A stretch of DNA of 64,000 bases from Caryophanales bacterium UBA6380 (lineage in GTDB: Bacteria > Bacillota_I > Bacilli_A > RFN20 > CAG-826). Below the pieces are notes generated by a model. The model saw only the letters and a list, made by a program, of their open reading frames with translations. It was not told the DNA's origin and made no database searches. The stretch's first letter is position 1, and every line of letters starts with the position of its first letter. Location of the stretch: the NCBI GenBank assembly GCA_002438785.1, contig DJQS01000013.1, positions 1-64,000 on the forward strand, written 5' to 3'. Below are positions 52,673 through 60,756 of this stretch, in pieces. The translations under genes were made by a program, and so were the position numbers.

Positions 52673-53390
52673 TAAAACATTAAATATATTAATTTGTTCT
52701 TTTACTTTTTTATTTTTAATTAGTTTTCCTTTTGATTTATTTATTAAAAATGAATTTTATATATTATTATTACAATTAATAAATAGAATAATATTTATAA
52801 TATTTATATTAATTTATTCAAGAAAATATTTAAAAAAATTATTTTTTAAAATTAATCTTAATGACTTATATTTCTTTCCTTTTATTTTAATACTATTTTG
52901 TAATTTTTATTATCTTCTTTATGAACATTCTTCATTTAAAATTAATTATGATAATTTATTTATAGTTAAATTATTTTCAATTATATTTACTTCAATAAGT
53001 GAAGAATTATTATTTAGAAATTTAATCTTAAATAACTTAAATTTTAAGAATAAATTTCTAAATATATTAGTTTCTAGTCTTATTTTTTCTTTATATCATT
53101 TAGTTTATTTTTTATCTAGTTTTAATGTGATAGATTTGTTTATCCCTATATATACTTTTGGATTAGGTTTTATATTAGGTTTTATATATGTTTATTCAAA
53201 AAATATGATTTATATTATTGCTTATCATTTTTTATTTAATTTTATAAATCAATTTTTATATAGTTATATAATTATAAACGAAAATTTATTAGCATTTATA
53301 ATTAATGGTTTAATTGTATATTTATTAGGTGCAATTTATTTATTATTAATCTATAAATTGAAATTTAAAAAACTAGATGCTAATAAATAA
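52659..53390 (+). CDS. CPBP-family intramembrane metalloprotease
   Basis: 243 residues, about seven hydrophobic spans, very Phe/Ile/Leu-rich. Motif 1 is EELLFR (115-120), motif 2 the SLYHLVYF segment (His near 148) and motif 3 YHFLFNFINQF. In bacteria the family (related to Rce1) is often called CAAX protease-like; substrates are mostly unknown. It overlaps lgt by 14 bases and the convergent DeoR-type gene by 11. Confidence 0.88.
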   Translation: MKLNDKTLNILICSFTFLFLISFPFDLFIKNEFYILLLQLINRIIFIIFILIYSRKYLKKLFFKINLNDLYFFPFILILFCNFYYLLYEHSSFKINYDNLFIVKLFSIIFTSISEELLFRNLILNNLNFKNKFLNILVSSLIFSLYHLVYFLSSFNVIDLFIPIYTFGLGFILGFIYVYSKNMIYIIAYHFLFNFINQFLYSYIIINENLLAFIINGLIVYLLGAIYLLLIYKLKFKKLDANK

Positions 53391-54138
53391 CTTCAACATT
53401 ATTTTGTTTACATAGATCTAAAAAATACTTATTAGGTTTAGAATCTAAGATAATTATATCAATGTCTTTCAAAGAACATGTTTTATATACATATGACTTA
53501 CCAATTTTTGAATTATCTACAAGTAATATTTTTTTCTTAGCATTTTTAAGCATAGCATATTTACATTTCTGCGTATCGATATTAGCTTCAGTTATAAAAC
53601 CATCCTCACTTATTCCTTTACATGAAAAAAAGAAAGCATCTAGATTAAACTCTTTAGTCATTTCAATAGCATAATATCCGCTTGTTGAATTTGTTTTTCT
53701 TGTTAATAATCCTCCAATAAAATAAATATCTAATTGAGTTATTTGAATTAAGCTTAAAGCAGTGTCTAAGCTATTGGTTATAATAGTAGAATTTTTAAAA
53801 TTTTTTAAATAATAAACAAGTTGTCCAACAGTAGTACTTGAATCGAAAAAGTATGAATTACCATCAATTAAATATTGATTAGCTAATGAAGCAATTTTTC
53901 TTTTTTCAGTTATTCCTTCAAGTTCTCTAAATGAACGAGATGATTCAGTCGCGTTAGTATCAATACTTGTTACCCCTCCTTTAACCATTATTAATAATCC
54001 TTGCGAATGCATTTTTATGACATCACGTCTTATTGTAGAAGTTGATGAAAATAATAATTCGCTTAATTCCTTATAACTGATAAATTTTTTGGTGCTTAAT
54101 AAGTTAAGTATTTTACTTTGTCTTTCGTCAATTATCAT
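53380..54138 (-). CDS. DeoR/GlpR-family transcriptional regulator
   Basis: 252 residues on the minus strand. The N-terminal DeoR helix-turn-helix (DERQSKILNLLSTKKFISYKELSELL, then SSTSTIRRD) is followed by the sugar-phosphate-binding domain (GGV, DGNSYFFDSSTT, GGLLTRKTNSTSG, FFFSCKGI). Members repress sugar operons and are released by phosphorylated sugars. It is divergent from the 54.4 kb operon, and the 300-base gap contains helically spaced TTTCAAA motifs that are the natural candidate operators. Confidence 0.93.
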   Translation of the reverse strand: MIIDERQSKILNLLSTKKFISYKELSELLFSSTSTIRRDVIKMHSQGLLIMVKGGVTSIDTNATESSRSFRELEGITEKRKIASLANQYLIDGNSYFFDSSTTVGQLVYYLKNFKNSTIITNSLDTALSLIQITQLDIYFIGGLLTRKTNSTSGYYAIEMTKEFNLDAFFFSCKGISEDGFITEANIDTQKCKYAMLKNAKKKILLVDNSKIGKSYVYKTCSLKDIDIIILDSKPNKYFLDLCKQNNVEVIY

Positions 54139-54193
54139 AATTTATTTCCTTTTCTTTATTTTTATCATAAGCAAATAACAATGTAAATGAATA

Positions 54194-54398
54194 TTTCAAA
54201 ATGTATCAAAATTTTCTAATTTTTCTCAAAAATTCAATTTAATTGTAAAATTATTAATAAACTTTTGAAAAAAAGTGAAAACAAATAGAAAGATTTGAAA
54301 TATAAAAATAAAATAAAATGAAAATATTTGAAAAAAATAATGATTAAAAATGAAAAAGTTTCAACTTATGTTTCAAATATTTTCAAAACTATTTCAAA
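54194..54398. promoter_or_regulatory. Iterated TTTCAAA/TTTGAAA motifs in the divergent control region
   Basis: TTTCAAA occurs at 54194, 54371, 54381 and 54392, with TTTCAAC at 54359; the inverse TTTGAAA at 54264, 54294 and 54327. The promoter-proximal copies are spaced 12, 10 and 11 bases, about one helical turn, and the last overlaps a possible -35 (TTTCAA, 54392-54397). DeoR-family repressors are known to bind iterated short repeats, and such a gene lies next door. Confidence 0.55.
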
Positions 54399-54411
54399 TA
54401 GAGTCATTATT

Positions 54412-54433
54412 TGCTATTATGAAAGCGCTTTCA
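54412..54433 (+). promoter_or_regulatory. Extended -10 with cre/LacI-type operator for the second importer operon
   Basis: TGCTATTAT (54412-54420) is an extended -10. Overlapping its last base is TGAAAGCGCTTTCA (54420-54433), a perfect palindrome matching the cre consensus. A bound repressor would block the start site. The ATG follows at 54445 with SD GAGG. Confidence 0.78.
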
Positions 54434-54444
54434 ATGAGGTAATT

Positions 54445-55686
54445 ATGAAAAAAATTTTTAAATTAGGGTGTTTATTGTTATCTAGTTTGGCTATTCCTAG
54501 TTGTGGAAGCAATCAAGATAACAATAAAAATAATATTGATATGTCAAGATATCCAAATTTTATTGAAAATGTAAATGATATTTCTTATTCGTTCGGTTCA
54601 AAAGAAATTCAAGATCCATTTTGGAAAGGCAATGTAATTTATAATGAATCTGTTTTGATGTTTCAAAATGAAGGAACTGATGAAATTTCAGGAAATTTAA
54701 TTTATAAACCTACAAAAATTATTTCAGTTAGAGATTATTCGCTTAAAATTTCATATAAAGAAAATGTTGATTATAAATTAGAAGGAAATAAAATAATTTT
54801 ACTTAATAAAGAGATTAATTATCGTACAAAAACTCAAGTAAGTGGTGGAGAAGTTCCTGAAGGCTTTGTTTTAAAGGATTCAATTAGTAATCAACTTACT
54901 GACCTAGTTAATATGGGAGGATGTGTTTATACTGAATCAAGTTTTTATTATGGATCACAATTATGGGTTACTTATGCTTATGATATTAATGAACTTGATA
55001 AAGATTACGACATTTATCCTCAATACAATTTAGAAAAACTTCCTAAAATAAAACAAAAATTAGAAAATAAAGAATCAATTAAAATTGTTGCACTTGGTGA
55101 TAGTGTTTTAGAAGGATGCTCATCATCTAAGTTATTCAAACATGAGCCATATTTAGACACGTTTATCGAATTGACTAGACAAGGACTTGTTAGATTATAT
55201 GGATATGATGATAAAGATATTATCTTAGATAATCAATCAGTTGGTGGAATGATGTCTAGTTGGGGTGCTCAAGATGCTCAAATTAATAATGTAATTAATG
55301 CGGAACCTGATTTATTTTTCTTACATTTCGGTATTAATGATTTAGGAAGCAAACGTTCAACAATGAGTTTTTATGAAGATATTGAATCTATTATTTTAAG
55401 AGTTAAAGCTGCTTTGCCAAATTGTTCAATTGTCATTATGTCGCCATTTAATCCTCAACCTGATTTATATGATTATGAAAAAATGAAGGATTATTTTAGT
55501 ATAGTTAAAGATGAATTAGTCGATAATCAAGAAGATACTTATTTACTCGACATTTTTAAATTAAGTAATGATATAAGTAAAAATAAGAAATATTTAGATA
55601 TGTCTGCTAATGGTATAAACCATGTAAATGATTTTGCAAGTAGAGTTTATACGAATGCGATTTTATCTACTTTTTATAAATACTAA
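54445..55686 (+). CDS. SGNH-hydrolase lipoprotein
   Basis: 413 residues from the ATG at 54445 (the frame opens at 54328, but upstream codons cover the promoter and operator). Lipobox AIPSC. An N-terminal beta domain (about 30-200) precedes the SGNH fold: VALGDSVLEG (Ser220), LFFLHFGINDLG (block III) and ANGINHVNDFA (block V region with His). Architecture resembles CE2/SGNH-type carbohydrate esterases with an N-terminal jelly roll. First gene of the second importer operon; the binding protein gene begins 23 bases after its stop. Confidence 0.84.
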   Translation: MKKIFKLGCLLLSSLAIPSCGSNQDNNKNNIDMSRYPNFIENVNDISYSFGSKEIQDPFWKGNVIYNESVLMFQNEGTDEISGNLIYKPTKIISVRDYSLKISYKENVDYKLEGNKIILLNKEINYRTKTQVSGGEVPEGFVLKDSISNQLTDLVNMGGCVYTESSFYYGSQLWVTYAYDINELDKDYDIYPQYNLEKLPKIKQKLENKESIKIVALGDSVLEGCSSSKLFKHEPYLDTFIELTRQGLVRLYGYDDKDIILDNQSVGGMMSSWGAQDAQINNVINAEPDLFFLHFGINDLGSKRSTMSFYEDIESIILRVKAALPNCSIVIMSPFNPQPDLYDYEKMKDYFSIVKDELVDNQEDTYLLDIFKLSNDISKNKKYLDMSANGINHVNDFASRVYTNAILSTFYKY

Positions 55687-55709
55687 AAATAATATTAAGG
55701 AGAAATTTT

Positions 55710-57082
55710 ATGAAAAAAATATTAAATTAGTGACTTTATTTGGTGCTATTTGCTTAATGACAAGTGCACTTACATCTTGTAAATTATTTGGAAATAACGG
55801 GAAAAATGATGGACCAAATGTTGATGAAAATATTGATTTAAATCTTGATGCTAATTATGAGACTAAAATTTCTTTATTGATTCCTAATGGAAATTCAAAT
55901 GAAGAGACGATGATTAATGAATTAATTAAAGAATTTAATAAAGACTATCCTAATATTACTTTTGAAAAGAATTATATTTCTGTAAGCGGATATGAAAATA
56001 CTGTACGCAATCAATGGATAGCAGGTTCATTACCTGATATTGTTTGGTCTAATTCACCAGATTTTTATACTTTAGTTGGTAATGAAATGGCTTTACCTTT
56101 AAATACTTTCATTGAAAAAGCCGGAATTAATTTAGAAGAAGATTATATGAAATCCTATTTTGATGCTGGTTCAGTTGATGGAAAATATTATTGTTTTCCT
56201 AGATCTTGTGATAGTGTTGTTACATTTATCAATACAAAATTATTAAAACAATCAGGAATTGACACTTCTAAAATCAAAAATGGTTGGACTTGGTCTGATT
56301 TTACAAGTGTATTAGCAGATTATAGAGCCTATTTAGATACAACTAGCAATAAAAATACTTATTATTGTTTAGATGCTAATTTAACTGGATGGTTATCTGT
56401 AATTTATCCAATTTTACGTAGTTATGGTGGGGAAGTTATAGATGATAATCAAAATATATTAATTGATTCTCCAGAAACTAGAAAAGCTTTAGAGATGGTT
56501 AAAAGTTTAGTCGATAATAAATATATAGTTGCAAGTGGTTTAACTAGTGGCAATTCTTATGAAACTGGCACAAGTCCATTCTTATTTCAATCTGCTTCAA
56601 TTTCACTTTATGCTGAAAGACGTGCACTTAAAGATAGTGTGGATATTGTTTCATTCCCATTAATTGAAGATAATAACAGTCCTAAAATTGGGTCTGGTAT
56701 TGCCGGATATTGTATAAATAGTCGTGTTAAAGATAAAAAACAAGTTGCATGTTGGAAATTTATGGAAAAAATGATTTCTTATGAAGGACAACAAGCAATG
56801 GCTAGGGGTGGCTTAAATTTACCATCTATTCGTAAAGATTTACAAGATCCTAGTACTGCTTATTGGTGTAAAGGATATGAAAATTATAATTTAAGTGCTT
56901 ATACGTATGGTGATGAATATAAAATCACTTGTGATTTTTTAAGCAAAGTTGAAACTACTAAAAAAGCTAAGTTAGATGAAGCGGTTCAAGGCTTATTTGA
57001 TGATGCTACTCGTACAGATAAAACTATTGATAAAGCAGTTTCAACTTGTGTAAAAGCTCTTAAAAATGCTTTAAAAAATTAG
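55710..57082 (+). pseudogene. Sugar ABC transporter substrate-binding lipoprotein, frameshifted at the start
   Basis: SD AAGGAG (55697-55702) precedes ATG at 55710, but the frame from it stops after six codons (TAG 55728-55730). The body, in the next frame, begins KNIKLVTLFGAICLM with lipobox SALTSC and continues as a normal family 1 sugar-binding protein to 57082 (KISLLIPNGNSNEETMINEL, LPDIVWSNSPDF, GSGIAGYCINSR). The run after the ATG is seven A (55713-55719); eight would restore MKKNIKLVTL. An alternative frame opens at 55628 inside the upstream gene, but has no SD or proper signal peptide. So this is a single-base homopolymer lesion: assembly error, slippage-corrected expression or phase variation. 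The permease genes follow intact. Confidence 0.8.
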
Positions 57083-57107
57083 TAATTAAATTGAATAAAG
57101 GAAAATT

Positions 57108-58043
57108 ATGGAGAAGTACGTATCTTTAAGAAGAACCAAAAAATATAATAAATTTAGCAAATTTTTAAGTGCTAACTATGTTGGATGGCTTTTTAACCTA
57201 CCATTAATTATTGGATTACTTATTTTTACTGCTTTACCAATGATTCTTTCCTTATTTTATTCTTTTAATAAAACAAGTTTAGGCTTTAATGGTTTAAATT
57301 GTGCTTGGATTGGTTTAGGAAATTATATTAGAATTTTTCAAGATGAAGAAATGGGATTAGTTGTTAAAAACACAGTTATCTTTTCAATTATAAGTGTCCC
57401 TTTAAATTTAGTTTTATCATATTTCTTAGCCTTACTTGTCAATACAAAATTCAAATATACGAAGTTTTTTAGAGTACTATATTACTTACCAGTAATTATT
57501 CCAGCAGTTGTTAGTGGATTATTATGGAAAGATTTAACAGATTCAACCTTTGGTGTTTTTAATAAGATTATAAAAGCTTTTGGTGGAGAAAATTTTCCGT
57601 TCTTTCAAAGTGCAAAAACTGCTCTATTTTCACTTATTTTTATGAATTGCTGGGGAGTTGGTGGTGGAATGGTCCTCTGGCTAAGTGCCTTTAAAAATAT
57701 TCCAAAAGCCTTATATGAAGCAGCAAAAATCGAAGGTGCTAATAGTTGGCAAAGATTTTATAAAATTACATTACCACTCTCTACTCCAATGATATTTTAT
57801 AATGCTGTAATGTCAATTATAGGAACTTTACAATATAACGGAACTTTAACAATAGCTTCAAACGGTGGTAAAGGTGTTGATAATTCACTTTATTTATATG
57901 GTGTAAAAGTTTATTTTGAAGCTTTTAAAAGTGGAGATATTGGATATGGTGCAGCTTTAAGCTGGATGCTATTTCTTGTTGTTGCGATTTTGACATTTAT
58001 TTTATTTACAACGAGCAAATGGGTACATTATCAAGAGGATTAA
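57108..58043 (+). CDS. Sugar ABC transporter permease, MalF/UgpA type (second importer)
   Basis: 311 residues, six spans, the first at about 31-48 (FNLPLIIGLLIFTALPMI). EAA loop ALYEAAKIEGANSWQRFYKI (about 203-222). SD AAAGGA before the ATG. Works with the next gene as the channel of an oligosaccharide importer; no ATPase gene is seen in this operon, so the 33.3 kb ATPase is the likely energiser. Confidence 0.93.
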   Translation: MEKYVSLRRTKKYNKFSKFLSANYVGWLFNLPLIIGLLIFTALPMILSLFYSFNKTSLGFNGLNCAWIGLGNYIRIFQDEEMGLVVKNTVIFSIISVPLNLVLSYFLALLVNTKFKYTKFFRVLYYLPVIIPAVVSGLLWKDLTDSTFGVFNKIIKAFGGENFPFFQSAKTALFSLIFMNCWGVGGGMVLWLSAFKNIPKALYEAAKIEGANSWQRFYKITLPLSTPMIFYNAVMSIIGTLQYNGTLTIASNGGKGVDNSLYLYGVKVYFEAFKSGDIGYGAALSWMLFLVVAILTFILFTTSKWVHYQED

Positions 58044-58045
58044 TT

Positions 58046-58942
58046 ATGGGCTTTCAGGATGTATTAACTTTTAAAGCTAGAAGAAAAAATGACCTACAAA
58101 GAGGATGGAATAAAACAAAAGTTTGGTTATTTCTTCTTATTATGATTGTTATTGGTGTCATTTTAGTATTCCCATATTTTTATATGATATCTAAATCATT
58201 GATGAATGAAACTGAAGTCATTGATCCAAATGTTCCTTTATTACCTTCTACTCCTCAATGGAGTAATTATTGGAAATTATTCACTGAAAGTGGCTATTTA
58301 AAAGCAACGATGTATTCGTTAATTGTTTGTTTATTTAACGCTATTGTTGTTCCATTAAGCGCTTCTCTTATTGCTTTTTCTTTTGCTAAATGTCATTGGA
58401 AAGGCAGAAATGTGATGTTTGCTTTAATGATGTTTACAACAATGCTTCCAGCTGTTGCGACTCAAATACCTTTATATGTTATGTATTCTGAATGGGGATG
58501 GATTGATACACTTTTTCCTCTCACATTACCTAATTTATTTGGTGGCGGAGCAAGTTACATATTCTTACTTAGGCAATATATGATGGGAATTCCTAATGAT
58601 ATGGAAGATGCTGCTAAAATTGATGGTGCTAATCCATTTAGAATATATTGGAATATTATTTTACCAAATTGTAAGCCAATTTTAATTTATATTGCGATTA
58701 CTGTAATTATTACAAACTGGGGAGATTATTATGGACCATTAGTTTTTATGACTAGTGATGATGCTCCATATACATTAGCTTATTTAATTTATAAAAAATC
58801 AACCGAAGGTGAAGCAGCTAGTCAACTTGCTGCCGTGAGAATGGCTGGTGGAGTTTTTATGACAATATTACCAGCAATTATATTTACATTGTTCCAAAAA
58901 CAACTCACTGATGGTGTACTTACAAGTGGTTTGAAAGGATAA
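58046..58942 (+). CDS. Sugar ABC transporter permease, MalG/UgpE type (second importer)
   Basis: 298 residues from the ATG at 58046, two bases after the previous stop, with SD AGAGG in the end of that gene; an upstream in-frame ATG at 58019 overlaps the previous gene and is less likely. Six spans; EAA loop DMEDAAKIDGANPFRIYWNI; typical end LTDGVLTSGLKG. Pairs with the 57.1 kb permease. Confidence 0.93.
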   Translation: MGFQDVLTFKARRKNDLQRGWNKTKVWLFLLIMIVIGVILVFPYFYMISKSLMNETEVIDPNVPLLPSTPQWSNYWKLFTESGYLKATMYSLIVCLFNAIVVPLSASLIAFSFAKCHWKGRNVMFALMMFTTMLPAVATQIPLYVMYSEWGWIDTLFPLTLPNLFGGGASYIFLLRQYMMGIPNDMEDAAKIDGANPFRIYWNIILPNCKPILIYIAITVIITNWGDYYGPLVFMTSDDAPYTLAYLIYKKSTEGEAASQLAAVRMAGGVFMTILPAIIFTLFQKQLTDGVLTSGLKG

Positions 58943-58947
58943 AAATT

Positions 58948-60756
58948 ATGAAGATTAGAAGGGTTTTTCCATTATTTGTATTAAGTTTACTAACTATTAC
59001 AAGTTGTAATAAGGCTAATTCAATAACAAGAATAGATGATAATAGAGATCTAAGTATTGAAGAAAAAACCGTTAATAGTATGAGTGCTATTGATGGATTA
59101 AATAGATTAGTAAATCCTGTTGATACTAAAGTAGAAAATAAAAGACTTGGTGTATTTTATCATGTTTGGCACGGAACTCATAATAAAGCAACAGATAATA
59201 TTGATAATACTTATAATATTACAAATTTATTAAAAAATGATCCGGATACACTTTATAATCCTGATATAAACAAAGAAGATTTTCATTATTGGGGTGAACC
59301 ACTTTATGGATATTATAATAGTGCTGATCCATGGGTTATTACAAGACATATAGAAATATTAACAGCTTGTGGAGTAGATTATTTAGCTTATGATCTTACT
59401 AATTCAGTTATCTATCCTAACGCTATTAATGCAATATTCAAAGTATTAGAAGAATTTCAAAATCAAGGTTTTAATGTACCTAAAGTAGTATTTATTACTC
59501 GTACTGGTAGCGGAGATGTAATTAATGCGGCTTATAATACTTGGTATAAAGAAGGTAGATATAAATCATTATGGTATTCATTAAATAATAAGAAACCTTT
59601 AATTGTTGGGATAAAAGGTGAAGTTGCTAATCTTAGTAATGGACAAGAATTATTAGATTTCTTTGATATTAGAGATATTGTTTGGCCAACCGATCCTCGA
59701 CAAGATTATGAAGGTTTTCCTTGGATGGATTGGAATTATCCTCAAAATAATTATAGTGGAACAATGGTTGTATCACTTGCTCAACATATGGGAATGAGAA
59801 TGAGTGATGAAGCTGATTCAAATAATGGTCGTGGATTTAATTATTCTACTTTTAAAAATGATTCTAGTTTGGTTAATGAGGGAAGTAATTTTGAAGGACA
59901 ATTTAAAACTGTTCTTGATACTAATTTAAAGGCGATAGAAGAAAATGATCCGGATTTAGAAGTAAATAATGTATTTGTCACAGGTTTTAATGAATGGATT
60001 GCTCAAAAATTAGTTGATGGACAAGGGAGAGTTTATTTTGTTGATACATTTAATGAGGAATATAGTCGTGATATTGAAATGATGAAAGGTGGATATGGCG
60101 ATAATTATGTCCTTCAACTTATGAGATTAAATAGAGCCTATTCTTATGATGAAGCTAAACACTATAAATATAATAAAAATAGTATAAATATAAATGATAA
60201 TGATTTGAGTGATTGGAATAATATAACAAGTATTTATAAAGATTTTAATGGTGATGCCCTTAGTAGAAATTTTATTTCTAGTGATCAGAAACACTATTTA
60301 ACTAACGACACAAATCGTAATGATATTAGTAAAGTCTATGTTACTAACGACGATAAGAATTTATATATTAGAGTTGATACAGTTAATGATTTAACTATTA
60401 GAAATAGTGATGATAAGTGCTATATGAATATCTTTATAAATACAAAGAAAAATAATGATACATTCATGGGTTTTGATTATGTAATCAATAGAAATCAAAA
60501 TGGTAATGATATATCAATTGAAAGAGTTAAAGATGGGTTTAAAACTACTTTATTAGATATTAAAGGAAAAATAAATATTATTGATAATGTAATGGAGGTT
60601 TCTATTCCTTTAAATGCCTTAAATTTAGATAGTAATAATATGAATATTTCTATTAAAGTTACAGATAATGTAATAAATCAAGATGATCCAATGGATTATT
60701 ACGTTAATGGGGATTCTGCTCCAATAGGAAGATTAGGTTATAGTTATGGATATTAA
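58948..60756 (+). CDS. GH71/99-like lipoprotein with C-terminal CBM9-like domain
   Basis: 602 residues, lipobox LTITSC. The central domain (about 65-400) has a TIM-barrel pattern seen in GH71/99-like proteins: LGVFYHVWHGT, HYWGEPLYGYYNSADPWVITRH, GVDYLAYDLTN, NVPKVVFITRTGSG, and VTGFNEWIAQK with a conserved Glu as candidate catalytic residue. The last about 190 residues (VYVTNDDKNLYIRVD to PIGRLGYSYGY) look CBM9/DOMON-like. Family members act on alpha-linked glycans, but specificity here is unknown. It lies five bases after the permease gene and overlaps its tandem paralogue by 11 bases. Confidence 0.68.
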   Translation: MKIRRVFPLFVLSLLTITSCNKANSITRIDDNRDLSIEEKTVNSMSAIDGLNRLVNPVDTKVENKRLGVFYHVWHGTHNKATDNIDNTYNITNLLKNDPDTLYNPDINKEDFHYWGEPLYGYYNSADPWVITRHIEILTACGVDYLAYDLTNSVIYPNAINAIFKVLEEFQNQGFNVPKVVFITRTGSGDVINAAYNTWYKEGRYKSLWYSLNNKKPLIVGIKGEVANLSNGQELLDFFDIRDIVWPTDPRQDYEGFPWMDWNYPQNNYSGTMVVSLAQHMGMRMSDEADSNNGRGFNYSTFKNDSSLVNEGSNFEGQFKTVLDTNLKAIEENDPDLEVNNVFVTGFNEWIAQKLVDGQGRVYFVDTFNEEYSRDIEMMKGGYGDNYVLQLMRLNRAYSYDEAKHYKYNKNSININDNDLSDWNNITSIYKDFNGDALSRNFISSDQKHYLTNDTNRNDISKVYVTNDDKNLYIRVDTVNDLTIRNSDDKCYMNIFINTKKNNDTFMGFDYVINRNQNGNDISIERVKDGFKTTLLDIKGKINIIDNVMEVSIPLNALNLDSNNMNISIKVTDNVINQDDPMDYYVNGDSAPIGRLGYSYGY

